DNA of 42,805 nucleotides from a virus: IMG/VR virus record IMGVR_UViG_3300025107_000004, positions 1 through 42,805 of that record. The stretch is one strand, 5' to 3'. The notes under the pieces were generated by a model that was not told the origin of the DNA, searched no databases, and saw only the letters and a program-made list of their open reading frames with translations. Shown here in pieces: positions 7,490 to 15,342 of this stretch. The position numbers were made by a program, and so were the translations under genes. The first letter of the stretch is position 1. Each line of letters begins with the position of its first letter.

Positions 7490-7798
7490 ATGGAATATTT
7501 AAAAGTAAGAATGGTAAAAGGTGAATGGCTCGGGCGCGTCCCCCCGGACACCTTTACTATTATCAAGCAAAAGGCTCTTGAATTAGTCCAAAGAGGAGTA
7601 GCCGAAATTGTAGATGCAACGTCTACCGCTAAACCAGTAAAACAAACGCAAGAACCAGAATTGAAGAAAGAGCAACAAGAAGAGCAAAAGAGTATCGATG
7701 CCCCTGAAGTAGATAAAATGATTCATGAGACACCGATGAACAAAATGATTCAGTCTCCGCCTAAGAAGAAAGCGGGAAGGCCGAAAAAGAAAACTTAA
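7490..7798 (+). CDS. Hypothetical small protein with basic AT-hook-like tail
   Basis: 102 residues. The N-terminal 45 residues look folded (KVRMVKGEWLGRVPPDTFTI, then an amphipathic helix KQKALELVQRGVAEIV). The rest is low-complexity, rich in Gln, Glu and Lys, and ends with KKKAGRPKKKT; a GRPKK core is typical of AT-hooks and other DNA- or RNA-binding tails. CGGGAG lies 7 bases upstream of ATG 7490. It sits among capsid-associated genes, so an internal head protein touching packaged DNA is conceivable, but this is only inference. Confidence 0.65.
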   Translation: MEYLKVRMVKGEWLGRVPPDTFTIIKQKALELVQRGVAEIVDATSTAKPVKQTQEPELKKEQQEEQKSIDAPEVDKMIHETPMNKMIQSPPKKKAGRPKKKT

Positions 7799-7875
7799 AG
7801 TGTTTTAAAATAATTTAATAGGGGGAACCGCTTCCTTAAACCGGAATAAAAGCCGGTACGGAGAAGGAGATTATT

Positions 7876-8196
7876 ATGCCAGTAACAAATGTAAAATCAA
7901 CGTGGGAATCTGGAAAATTAATTTTTAAACGGAAAGTTGCAGGAACTGCTGCAAGTGTATCCTTCGGCGTTGACGATTCCGGCGTAGATGTGATCATGTA
8001 TGGTGACACTGCATCAAGCAACGCCACTTGGGATGCCTCAGCGGATAAATTAATTTTAACTGGGGCGAGCGCAGACCTTGGAACTTCTTGTTCTGCGGAC
8101 GCATATGTCGTAGGACTGACAGCCGGTATTGACTTCAGTTCTGGAGCCGTCACAAATATTCATGTTGTAAAAGGGTTAGTCGTGTTCGCTGCATAA
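7876..8196 (+). CDS. Hypothetical beta-rich structural protein
   Basis: 106 residues, alternating hydrophobic/polar pattern typical of an all-beta fold (SGKLIFKRKVAGTAASVSFG, then DVIMYGDTASSNATWDASAD). No catalytic residues, signal or membrane segment. AGAAGGAG precedes ATG 7876 by 6 bases. The 77-base gap before it contains a small hairpin, ACCGG (7840-7844) with CCGGT (7853-7857). Position in the head cluster and a balanced, capsid-like codon use suggest a virion component, possibly another decoration or fibre-base protein; the family is not recognised. Confidence 0.65.
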   Translation: MPVTNVKSTWESGKLIFKRKVAGTAASVSFGVDDSGVDVIMYGDTASSNATWDASADKLILTGASADLGTSCSADAYVVGLTAGIDFSSGAVTNIHVVKGLVVFAA

Positions 8197-8219
8197 GTAG
8201 TTTAAATTATTATATTATT

Positions 8220-8291
8220 TTGGGGATAGGGATTCGAACCTGACAAGAAGACTTAATCCATCTTTTTCCCCAATTTTTATTAAATGGATTA
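8220..8291 (+). promoter_or_regulatory. Structured RNA element copy B (three-way junction with pseudoknot)
   Basis: Starts 24 bases after a structural gene. P1: TTGGGGA (8220-8226) with TCCCCAA (8267-8273). P2: AGG (8228-8230) with CCT (8239-8241). P3: AAGA (8248-8251) with TCTT (8261-8264), extendable by a G-T and an A-T pair. P3 loop TAATCCA (8254-8260) is complementary over 7 bases to TGGATTA (8285-8291). The order of parts equals copies A and C, while helix sequences differ with pairing kept. The pseudoknot strand is followed by GCATAGGAGG, so the ribosome site of the next gene is immediately adjacent. Confidence 0.78.
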
Positions 8292-8307
8292 GCATAGGAG
8301 GAATACT

Positions 8308-9039
8308 ATGAGAGGTGGGCAGAATAGAATTAATGTAGTAATTGGACAAGAATTTGGTAGATTAAAAATTGTCGAAGAAATTGATAAAAATAAATGGGGA
8401 AGACGGAGATTTCTTTGCGAATGTAATTGCGTTGATAAAACAAAAGTCGAGGTTCTATTGTATTCTTTAACTTCAGGACATACGAATTCTTGTGGTTGTT
8501 TTAATTTAGAAAAAATTAAAGAAAGAAATACAAAACACGGGTTCTCCCAAAGAAATAATATCGATAAGTTTTATAGTCTTTGGTTGAGTGTCAAGAGACG
8601 TTGTTATAATAAAAATCAAAAACAGTACAAAGATTATGGCGGTCGTGGTATTTATGTATGTGATGAATGGTTGAATGACCCACAAAAATTTATCGGTTGG
8701 TGTAAAGTTAATGCATATTCAGAAGGATTAGAAATTGATAGGGAAGACAATGATGGACCTTACTCCCCAGAGAATTGCAGGTTTGTTACTTGTCAAGTAA
8801 ATTCGTTAAATTCAAGGTTATTAAGAGATTCGAATTCTAGTGGATATTGTGGCGTAAGTTATCATAAAGGCAGTGATAGTTTTCAAGCAAGGATAATGTA
8901 TAACGGCAAGGTTGTATTTACTACCGCAGGTTTTAATTCTCCACGGAATGCAGCATTAGATAGAGATAAATTCATTATAAGGGAAGGATTGCTGCATAAG
9001 TTAAACTTCCCCGAACTAGCAATCAACGGGCCTCTATAA
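8308..9039 (+). CDS. AP2-domain homing-endonuclease-like protein
   Basis: 243 residues. The N-terminal part (GQEFGRLKIVEEID, then CECNC and SCGC) looks like a small zinc-ribbon, the middle has YGGRGIYVCDEW and GLEIDREDNDGPYSPENCRF, typical of phage endonuclease-like proteins of the HNH/AP2 group, and the C-terminal 60 residues (SSGYCGVSYHKGSDSFQARI onward to NFPEL) match an AP2 DNA-binding domain. The canonical HNH residues are not obvious, so nuclease activity is inferred from family. It is paralogous to the gene at 22944. AGGAGG is 7 bases before ATG 8308. It is A+T-rich and is followed with one-base overlap by a glycosyltransferase. Confidence 0.82.
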   Translation: MRGGQNRINVVIGQEFGRLKIVEEIDKNKWGRRRFLCECNCVDKTKVEVLLYSLTSGHTNSCGCFNLEKIKERNTKHGFSQRNNIDKFYSLWLSVKRRCYNKNQKQYKDYGGRGIYVCDEWLNDPQKFIGWCKVNAYSEGLEIDREDNDGPYSPENCRFVTCQVNSLNSRLLRDSNSSGYCGVSYHKGSDSFQARIMYNGKVVFTTAGFNSPRNAALDRDKFIIREGLLHKLNFPELAINGPL

Positions 9040-9665
9040 TGGGAGAATTAAACATCGCCATCGGTCTCCCCTGTAATTGGGACTTCCTCAATATCCAATT
9101 CTTCGAATCATGGATAGAATTAAAGAAACCCCAACACAGCGTAATAATCGGGAACCGAGGCAGAGTAGACGACCAACGCAATTCGATAATTCATGCAGCT
9201 CTTAAAGACGATTCATTTAGCCATGTACTGTTCCTTGACACCGATCATCGCCACCACCCTGATACTATTCCTAAATTATTGCAGCACGACAAACAGATAG
9301 TGTCGGGCTTGAGTTTTAGACGGTCAGAACCCTATGACCCGATTATGTTCAAGGAAGAAAATAACAGATTCAAAAACATAACCGAATGGGAAGAGAACGA
9401 ATTAGTTCAAATTGATGCAGTAGGCGCAGCTTCTTTATTGGTTAAGACAGAAGTATTTAAAAGAATGGATAAAAATAAGTGGTTCGAGATGAATTACCCT
9501 TATCACAATGGAGTTGTCAGTGAAGATTTTGGATTCTGCATTAAAGTGAGAAATTTAGGATACAAGATCTTTGTTGATACCAGTTGCACAAACGCTCACA
9601 TCGGGACATTGAACGTAACACAAGATACTTGGATTAAGAATGGGAGAAAAGTAAATGGACTTTGA
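9039..9665 (+). CDS. Short GT-A glycosyltransferase, paralog 1
   Basis: 208 residues. IAIGLPC start strand, a conserved D-x-x-R-N segment (VDDQRNSIIHAAL), then SHVLFLDTDHRHHPDTIPKL with the DxD metal/nucleotide-sugar motif at D67-D69, a VSGLSFRR strand, an EIDAVGAASLLV-like block (IDAVGAASLLVK) and SEDFGFCIKV near the C-terminus. These are the landmarks of a single-domain GT-A fold enzyme that transfers a sugar from a nucleotide donor. The acceptor is unknown: virion protein, phage DNA or host surface glycan. The start overlaps the stop of the AP2 gene. Paralogs lie at 22325 and 28826. Confidence 0.85.
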   Translation: MGELNIAIGLPCNWDFLNIQFFESWIELKKPQHSVIIGNRGRVDDQRNSIIHAALKDDSFSHVLFLDTDHRHHPDTIPKLLQHDKQIVSGLSFRRSEPYDPIMFKEENNRFKNITEWEENELVQIDAVGAASLLVKTEVFKRMDKNKWFEMNYPYHNGVVSEDFGFCIKVRNLGYKIFVDTSCTNAHIGTLNVTQDTWIKNGRKVNGL

Positions 9666-9972
9666 GTTAAATGTTTATGACCGGATTATATTATTGAATG
9701 TATTACCGGATATTAGAGATGTAGATTTAACCCTTTATGGATGTTATCACAATTTGATTCAAGAATTATCATTTTCAGAAGAAGAACACCTGAAATTCCA
9801 AATTACACATAATGAAGAGAATAATGTAAAATGGATTAATGATGAAACGAAGAAAATTGATATCGGCCATAAGATGTTAAACATTATTCAAGGTAGACTG
9901 AAAGCGTGTAAAGAAAAAGAACTGCTTGAATATTCCCATAAGTCTCTTTATGAGAAATTCGTCAATGATTGA
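9655..9972 (+). CDS. Hypothetical phage protein
   Basis: 105 residues, helix-rich. The pattern YDRIILLNVLP followed by an ELSFSEEEHLKF motif and a short C-terminal helical part resembles small helical phage proteins of unknown function, but no family assignment is secure. ATG 9655 overlaps the glycosyltransferase end by 11 bases and has GGGAG 8 bases upstream, so translation is coupled. It is A+T-rich like the preceding two genes and may belong to the same inserted block. Confidence 0.65.
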   Translation: MDFELNVYDRIILLNVLPDIRDVDLTLYGCYHNLIQELSFSEEEHLKFQITHNEENNVKWINDETKKIDIGHKMLNIIQGRLKACKEKELLEYSHKSLYEKFVND

Positions 9973-10111
9973 GTATATTAAAAACTTAATAAATAGAATT
10001 AAATCCTTCTTTATAAAACCTGAATTTGTTAAAGAAGATAGATACATCAAAAGTATCATGAACCCAATATTTTCTTCAGTAGTAGAAAAGGAACGATATG
10101 GCAATCAATAG
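9965..10111 (+). CDS. Small hypothetical protein with amphipathic helix
   Basis: ATG 9965 gives a 48-residue product beginning MIEYIKNLINRIKSFFIKPE, a basic amphipathic helix. It overlaps the stop of the preceding gene by 8 bases and its own end overlaps the next gene by 14 bases, a packing that suits a real coupled gene. An in-frame TTG at 9926 would lengthen it but lies deep in the previous gene. The ribosome site is weak (TGAGAA). Function unknown; coding status is moderately uncertain. Confidence 0.45.
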   Translation: MIEYIKNLINRIKSFFIKPEFVKEDRYIKSIMNPIFSSVVEKERYGNQ

Positions 10112-10391
10112 ACCAGTTAAAAAAGTCGAAAGAACCATCTCTACTTCTAATATTTTCACTGATTCTGCTGAATTAAAAGGGTATTTTAATTGCTCTATTT
10201 CTGGAACATTTGTAGGAGTAGTTACTATTCAGCGTTCATTTGATTCTGGCGATACTTGGTATGATGTAAAATCGTTCTCTATTGTTGCACAAGAGTTTGG
10301 GTTTGAGCCAGAAGCTGGTGTCGTATACAGGGCTGGAATTAAAGAAGGTAATTATACATCCGGCGAAGCAATAGTGAGGCTTAGTCAGTGA
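10098..10391 (+). CDS. Small beta-rich virion-associated protein
   Basis: 97 residues with a beta-sandwich-like pattern: FNCSISGTFVGVVTIQRSFD, then SGDTWYDVKSF and VVYRAGIKEGNYTSGEAIVR. The SGDTWYDV segment recalls the Asp/Trp turns found in binding modules of fibres, but the protein is too short for a propeller. Its last codons overlap the GTG of the next gene, and GAACGA precedes its ATG with only a weak ribosome match. Located at the start of the block of fibre-like genes; a role as a small structural or adhesin component is inferred. Confidence 0.65.
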   Translation: MAINRPVKKVERTISTSNIFTDSAELKGYFNCSISGTFVGVVTIQRSFDSGDTWYDVKSFSIVAQEFGFEPEAGVVYRAGIKEGNYTSGEAIVRLSQ

Positions 10392-11005
10392 CAACTATTT
10401 TTAATGAAAGCGCAGAGCTTAAAGATAGTTCTGGGGTTATTAATCGCTCGAACCCTCTACAAGTACAATCTCTTTCTGCAAGTAAGAAGCCTTATGCTGA
10501 TGACCCTCATTCTCGTATTCACCAGGGAGTAATGTTCAATATTGATTCGACTGGGTCAAGTACGAATGTGGTGGTGGCTAATAATGCAACACTGGATGTT
10601 GTAATTAAAGCCACCGGAACCAATTACCCGCATATTTCAATTTCCTACCGATTAGGAGGAAAGGGTAGAATTTTAGTTTATGAATTGGCAAGTAATGAAA
10701 TGAGTACTGGAGGTACTGAGATTATAATTGTGAATAAAAAGTGGGGATCTTCCATTGTATTCGGTGGAACTGCCTGGCGCAACCCTACCATTGATTTAAC
10801 CGGTGCAATTTGTAAAGAAGGATGCGCTATTTTAGGAATACATCAAGGGCAGACTCGCAGTGGGTCAGCAGGCACATTTGCTGATGAAATAATTTTAACT
10901 CCAATAAAACCCTGTTTAATTAGGGTTTTGAATGAATCTGGTGGGGCGGTTGATGCCTGTCTATGTATCAACGCATATAATGCGTCAACAATAGCTGATA
11001 ATTAG
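10388..11005 (+). CDS. Putative structural protein, fibre-associated
   Basis: 205 residues starting at GTG 10388, which overlaps the previous stop (GTGA). It contains a polar N-terminal segment (SAELKDSSGVINRSNPLQVQ), then long beta-prone stretches (TLDVVIKATGTNYPHISISY, ILVYELASNEM) and a Gly-rich C-terminal half. No catalytic motif. The look is that of a soluble virion component without membrane segments. The family is not recognised; assignment as structural rests on composition and on its place in a run of similar genes. Confidence 0.65.
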   Translation: MTTIFNESAELKDSSGVINRSNPLQVQSLSASKKPYADDPHSRIHQGVMFNIDSTGSSTNVVVANNATLDVVIKATGTNYPHISISYRLGGKGRILVYELASNEMSTGGTEIIIVNKKWGSSIVFGGTAWRNPTIDLTGAICKEGCAILGIHQGQTRSGSAGTFADEIILTPIKPCLIRVLNESGGAVDACLCINAYNASTIADN

Positions 11006-11020
11006 TTAAGGGGAATCAAT

Positions 11021-11347
11021 ATGAGAGTACAAAGATCAACGGCAGAAACTGGGGCAATATCATTAACTATCGATCCCGGCATTAATTTTAGGTTAATCGC
11101 AATTAAGGTTCATCTTAGTGAAGCAGGCGGCGCAGGCAATCTTACCGTTACGACTGATGCTAATGCTGGCGCTACTTATGATGCTGTTCTTGCCCTTCAG
11201 GATATGACTTCTATTTCTGATTATATTTATGTTCCTGATAATCCAGTGCCGTTTGTCGCTGGTGATAAGGCTGTTATTGCATGGGCAAATGTTGGCAATA
11301 AAACATACGGGATAGAAGTATTCTGGACTGCTGACAATTTAGGATAA
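11021..11347 (+). CDS. Small beta-rich structural protein
   Basis: 108 residues: TGAISLTIDPGINFRLIAIK, GAGNLTVTTDANAGATYDAV and ISDYIYVPDNPVPFVAGDKA are consistent with a compact beta-sandwich. AAGGGG lies upstream of ATG 11021. Genes of this size and composition often encode fibre-base or decoration proteins, but no specific family is recognised. The 71 bases that follow contain only a small hairpin, TTGGC/GCCAA, around 11376-11395. Confidence 0.65.
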   Translation: MRVQRSTAETGAISLTIDPGINFRLIAIKVHLSEAGGAGNLTVTTDANAGATYDAVLALQDMTSISDYIYVPDNPVPFVAGDKAVIAWANVGNKTYGIEVFWTADNLG

Positions 11348-11418
11348 AACAAATTTGATTTTATTAAGACGAGTATTGGCTATACCAGGCCAAATTTATA
11401 GTATATCGGGGTGAATAA

Positions 11419-11640
11419 TTGTTAGCTAAACAGATAGTCCCAGGATTGGCCGGATTTGTTCATGAGCAAGCCGTTCCCTTAAGTGAATGGGTGATAAATC
11501 ATAATTTAGGTCGTTATCCTGTTGCAGTAGTATTGGATTCAGGAGGAACAACTGTTGAAGGTACAATAATTCATACAGATGCAAATTCTCTAACTATAAC
11601 CTTCTCTGGTATTTTTTCTGGGGTTGCACGTCTAATCTAA
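11419..11640 (+). CDS. Small tail-fibre module protein
   Basis: 73 residues. The pattern WVINHNLGRYPVAVVLDSGG, then VEGTIIHTDANSLTITFSG and a final GVARLI is a module that commonly forms the C-terminal end of phage fibre proteins; here it is a free-standing gene. The start is TTG 11419 with GGGG 7 bases upstream; the GTG at 11411 is out of frame. The next gene (11659) also ends in a related HSLGNRGVAVSVYR segment, so the two are probably built from the same module. Confidence 0.65.
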   Translation: MLAKQIVPGLAGFVHEQAVPLSEWVINHNLGRYPVAVVLDSGGTTVEGTIIHTDANSLTITFSGIFSGVARLI

Positions 11641-11658
11641 AACAAAGAGGAACCTATC

Positions 11659-13116
11659 ATGGCTAAACAGTTTCTAACATCAATCGATCTCAACAAAAAC
11701 GAACTTCAAAACGTAGCACTTCAGTCCCTTGCTACGCCTCCGGCAACGCCCGCAACCGGGCAACTGTACCTCAACACTGCCGGCAGCATTAACCAACCCA
11801 CTTATTACAACGGCACCGACTGGCTACAGCTCGCGACTCGCGCCACGAACACGTTCAGTGGCAAACAGACACTCGCCACCCCCAGCGCAACAGTAACCGC
11901 CTCTTTGAACCTGCCTGCTGGCGCGGACAACACAGCAGTCAGCGGCGACGTATACAATGCCAGTAACCGGCTGAAGTTCCATAACGGATCAGCAGAAAAG
12001 AACCTGGCGTTCTCTGATGATGTTACCTATATTGGTACGACTTCTGTAGCCCTTAACCGCGGCAGTGGGGCGCTTGCCCTGGCCGGTATTACTGTCAATG
12101 GTTTGACGGTTTCTACCTCCACCGGTACGTTGACGATTGCCGATACAAAAACTTTCACTGTCAACAACACACTGACGATTTCCGGCACCGATGGTTCTAC
12201 CCTCGCGATAGGTACCGGCGGCACCTTGGGCACGGCAGCCTACACCGCTGCAACTGATTACGCTACTACCGCTACTACATTAAATTCGTTTGCTGCGCCT
12301 TCTGCTGACGTAGCAATGAACAACAAGAAGATCACCGGGTTGGCTACGTGTACAGAAGACACTGACGCTGCGAACAAAGGCTATGTTGACGCGGTTAAAC
12401 AGGGCCTGGATATTAAGGATTCTGTCCGGGTTGCCTCCACGGAGAACATCACAATCGCTTCTGCTTTGGTTGACGGAGTTACCATCGACGAAGTTGTAGT
12501 TGCTACTGGCGATCGAGTACTCTTGAAAAATCAGAGCACTGCGAGCCAGAATGGTATCTACGTCGTTGCTGCGTCTGGGGCGGCATCTCGGTCCACTGAT
12601 GCTAACACCACCGCCAAGGTGTCCTCCGGCATGTATGTGTTTGTTTCTGAGGGCACTGCAAGTGCCGACGCCGGGTATGTTCTGACCACGAATGATCCTA
12701 TTACCCTTGGCTCGACTGGCCTTTCCTTCACCCAATTCTCTGGTGCCGGGCAGATTACGGCAGGCAGCGGCTTAGACAAGCTCGGGAACACCCTCTCTGT
12801 AAAACCAGACACCGGGGGCACCTCCGGCTTGTCCGTGTCCAGCACCGGCGTTAAGGTTGACCCGACTGTAGCTTTGGGCGCGGCAAACACCTATGTTGCT
12901 CGGCGGATTGGGTTCCTGGTGGGAGACGGGGCGGAAACTTCGTATGTTCTTACTCATAGTCTTGGCAACAGAGGAGTCGCTGTTTCTGTTTACCGTAACT
13001 CTACTCCTTGGGATGAGGTTGGCGTCGATGTAGAGAAGACCACAACCAACACCGTGACCTTACGGTTCTCGGTTGCCCCGACCACTGATCAATTTGCGGT
13101 TTCGATAGTTGGGTAA
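11659..13116 (+). CDS. Fibre protein (tail- or head-fibre type)
   Basis: 485 residues, Ala/Thr/Gly-rich. N-terminal region: QFLTSIDLNKNELQNVALQS and GQLYLNTAGS..YYNGTDWLQL, a common fibre start. Residues about 220-360 hold a recurrent fibre domain: KKITGLATCTEDTDAANKGY, GLDIKDSVRVAS, GDRVLLKNQSTASQNGIYVV. The C-terminus (TSYVLTHSLGNRGVAVSVYR) ends in the same type of module as the gene at 11419. Such proteins form trimeric fibres that bind the host surface. AGAGG lies 10 bases before ATG 11659. GC content jumps upward here compared with the endonuclease and glycosyltransferase genes. Confidence 0.82.
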   Translation: MAKQFLTSIDLNKNELQNVALQSLATPPATPATGQLYLNTAGSINQPTYYNGTDWLQLATRATNTFSGKQTLATPSATVTASLNLPAGADNTAVSGDVYNASNRLKFHNGSAEKNLAFSDDVTYIGTTSVALNRGSGALALAGITVNGLTVSTSTGTLTIADTKTFTVNNTLTISGTDGSTLAIGTGGTLGTAAYTAATDYATTATTLNSFAAPSADVAMNNKKITGLATCTEDTDAANKGYVDAVKQGLDIKDSVRVASTENITIASALVDGVTIDEVVVATGDRVLLKNQSTASQNGIYVVAASGAASRSTDANTTAKVSSGMYVFVSEGTASADAGYVLTTNDPITLGSTGLSFTQFSGAGQITAGSGLDKLGNTLSVKPDTGGTSGLSVSSTGVKVDPTVALGAANTYVARRIGFLVGDGAETSYVLTHSLGNRGVAVSVYRNSTPWDEVGVDVEKTTTNTVTLRFSVAPTTDQFAVSIVG

Positions 13117-13543
13117 GTTATTAAGCCCACAAACAGTTCCCGTAGTGTCCTCCCTGCCTGCCGCAAGTGCGGATTTGGCAGGGGCGACCCTGCGGTTGGC
13201 GGCAGACAATAAGCCGTACTGGTGTACTGGTACCGCATGGGTGGATCTCACCCTGACATCAGGAGATGACAGTAGGATAAACAGCCTGGAATTAGAGCTG
13301 GCTATCGCAACGGCCAACCCTGAGTTCTTCAAAGAATTTGAATACACAGGAGATGTTCTTGATGGTTTTACCTTGTATGCAGACGACACGAAGGTGGTGG
13401 CATTGTTGGCTGTGTCGTTTAACTACACAGGCGAGAACCTCACTCGTAAGACGATCCTGCGATCGTCTGATAACGCTTCTCTGCAAATAGATTTTAATTA
13501 TTCTGGCGATTCTCTAATCTCTCAGGCAAGGGTTATTACATAA
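13109..13543 (+). CDS. Fibre-associated hypothetical protein
   Basis: 144 residues from TTG 13109, overlapping the fibre gene's stop by 8 bases; no in-frame ATG or GTG precedes the conserved-looking SPQTVPVVSSLPAASADLAG start, and the ribosome match is weak, so coupling is likely. ADNKPYWCTGTAWVDLTL is a turn seen at the N-termini of many fibre proteins. The C-terminal part has two similar beta units, EFEYTGDVLDGFTLYADD and FNYTGENLTRKTILRSSD. Probably a fibre cap or accessory subunit. Confidence 0.65.
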   Translation: MGKLLSPQTVPVVSSLPAASADLAGATLRLAADNKPYWCTGTAWVDLTLTSGDDSRINSLELELAIATANPEFFKEFEYTGDVLDGFTLYADDTKVVALLAVSFNYTGENLTRKTILRSSDNASLQIDFNYSGDSLISQARVIT

Positions 13544-13544
13544 A

Positions 13545-15164
13545 ATGGCAGCTCCTTCGTATACAACAGATTTAGCGACAGTCTCAGCCGATACCGCAAA
13601 AGGTACGATCTATCGGCAGGACTCTACATCTGCGCTGACTACGACAGGGTGTCTGGGTACGCTTACGCACGGTGAGCCAACAGGAAGTACAGCAGGCGGG
13701 CTCCCCACACAGGATACTGATTACTTTATCCTGGGGGTAGCAACCGCAGACAAATCGTTCAATGCCACAGGTGTTGGTGGGTTAGGAGCAGGAACAACTA
13801 ATGCTGCGTCGCTGCCTACAGACGGGGCATTTATGTTCTGGCAGATGTTTACCTGCCCGAACTCCGTGACAGCAAAAGCAAGCGGCGGGATTCAGTGTCT
13901 CGTGGGCAGCAGCCTGGCGAATTACTACAGGTTCTATGTCGATGGGGACGATACTCATCCGTACGGTGGCTGGAAGTGTAACCCCATCAATCCAACGGTA
14001 ACAGCCAGTCTGGCGCAAGGAACTCCGTCGGGCACGAACCAATACTTCGGCGTGGCCTACAACGTAGACAACGCAGTGTCCAAGGGCAATCCGGCGGCAC
14101 TGGGCGCGATTCGCTTTGGTAGGTGTTATCTGCTCTGTACCGGGGGGGAGTCTGGGAACTACGCTACCTTCGCGGGGGCGGGCATATTCAACGATTACAA
14201 TGATGGCACTAATGGTTGGAATCGTCTGGGGTTATTGCAGCCTGATGGTGCGTCTTTCAAGATGCAGGGCTTGTTCCAGATGGGTTCCTCAGGGGCTACG
14301 GTTGATTTTCGTGACTCAAACAAGACCCTCAACATCCAGGCCACTCCATTTGTTACAGCGAGTTTTAACACCTTTGAAGTACAGAACTCTGGGAGTCGTG
14401 TTGACTGGACAGGTATCACTATTAACGCACTCGGCACTGTTTCACGTGGAAGATTCCTTGCCACAGGCAACGCAGATATTAATTTTGAGAACTGTACCTT
14501 CAATGACATGGATGCCTTTACGTTCCAGTCTAACAGTACAGTTAATCTCACTGTTTTCCGCCGTTGCGGGCTGGTGACAGTGGGCGCAGGGACACTTACA
14601 AATTGCACCTTCGACCAACCTTCAGGGGCTATCGGGTGTTCTACGTCGGCATTAAGCTATTTGTCTGATTGCATTTTTGTCTCTGATGGAACTGGTCATG
14701 CTGTGGATCTCGGCACCATATCTGCGACGACCTCGATGACTTGGGATTGTGTGGACTCAGGGTACGGCTCAACCGGGACTGCGAATGCCACAATCAAGGT
14801 CAGCGTAGCGAGTGGGCAGACACTGACTATTAACGTCGGGGCGGGGAAGAGTACGCCTACCTATTACAATACAGGCAGTGGCTCAGTAAGCGTGGTTTCA
14901 GGGCAGGTGACGTTGACTTTATCTGGTCTAATTTCTGGTTCTGATGTTGTAATTAAAACCAGCGACACGAATACAGCATTAGTAAATGTAGACCAAAATA
15001 GTGGATCTACGTATGGGTACATATATACATATGCCGCAAGTACATATGTTGATATATCTATTATGAAAGCGGGCTATATGCCATTAACTATTTACGACTT
15101 TTTGCTTGCAGACAGCAATGCTACCTTACCGATTGCACAAGTTATAGATAGGGCATATACATGA
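13545..15164 (+). CDS. Large beta-rich virion protein, possibly beta-helical
   Basis: 539 residues, rich in Thr, Ser, Gly and Asn. The central part (about 270-410) has stacked short beta units with Asn/Cys turns (INFENCTFNDMDAFTFQS, FRRCGLVTVGAGTLTNCTFD, SYLSDCIFVSDGTGHAVDLG), resembling a parallel beta-helix as in tail spikes. The C-terminal part (TINVGAGKSTPTYYNTGSGS) is Ig-like in character. No glycosidase motif is identified. It overlaps the next small gene by ATGA. A role in the virion fibre system is inferred from fold-like features and neighbours. Confidence 0.7.
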   Translation: MAAPSYTTDLATVSADTAKGTIYRQDSTSALTTTGCLGTLTHGEPTGSTAGGLPTQDTDYFILGVATADKSFNATGVGGLGAGTTNAASLPTDGAFMFWQMFTCPNSVTAKASGGIQCLVGSSLANYYRFYVDGDDTHPYGGWKCNPINPTVTASLAQGTPSGTNQYFGVAYNVDNAVSKGNPAALGAIRFGRCYLLCTGGESGNYATFAGAGIFNDYNDGTNGWNRLGLLQPDGASFKMQGLFQMGSSGATVDFRDSNKTLNIQATPFVTASFNTFEVQNSGSRVDWTGITINALGTVSRGRFLATGNADINFENCTFNDMDAFTFQSNSTVNLTVFRRCGLVTVGAGTLTNCTFDQPSGAIGCSTSALSYLSDCIFVSDGTGHAVDLGTISATTSMTWDCVDSGYGSTGTANATIKVSVASGQTLTINVGAGKSTPTYYNTGSGSVSVVSGQVTLTLSGLISGSDVVIKTSDTNTALVNVDQNSGSTYGYIYTYAASTYVDISIMKAGYMPLTIYDFLLADSNATLPIAQVIDRAYT

Positions 15165-15340
15165 AAGTAAAAATAACTGCAACAACTGATAACAAATTTT
15201 TAGGATTTAAGTTTAATTCTACAGCAAATCCTATTATGCTCCCCCAGGGCATAAAAGTATTTGTAGAAAGAGTCATGCCGCTACCTGATGGTTTGCGGTT
15301 TATAAGTAGTTCATACATCATTGATACTCAGGAGGCTTAG
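15161..15340 (+). CDS. 59-residue hypothetical protein
   Basis: ATG 15161 overlaps the preceding stop as ATGA, giving a 59-residue product: MKVKITATTDNKFLGFKFNS, then a VFVERVMPLPDGLRFISSSY segment. The pattern of alternating residues suggests a small beta-barrel. Its last codons contain CAGGAGG, the ribosome site of the gene at 15343, so the three genes are translationally linked. The family is unknown; the junctions make it likely to be a real gene despite its size. Confidence 0.65.
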   Translation: MKVKITATTDNKFLGFKFNSTANPIMLPQGIKVFVERVMPLPDGLRFISSSYIIDTQEA

Positions 15341-15342
15341 GC

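Noticed and set aside
8220-8273. Antisense resemblance to a tRNA 3' half (GGGGATAGGGATTCGAACCT)
   Set aside because: The reverse complement has a T-loop-like TTCGAAT, but the T stem does not pair and no cloverleaf forms. Copies A and C lack this sequence while keeping the three-way-junction plan.
12280-12957. Long open frames on the minus strand opposite fibre and structural genes (also at 4435-5528, 17494-18000, 35315-36349)
   Set aside because: They lie fully under well-supported + strand genes, lack ribosome sites and recognisable domains, and have the composition expected of antisense shadows.
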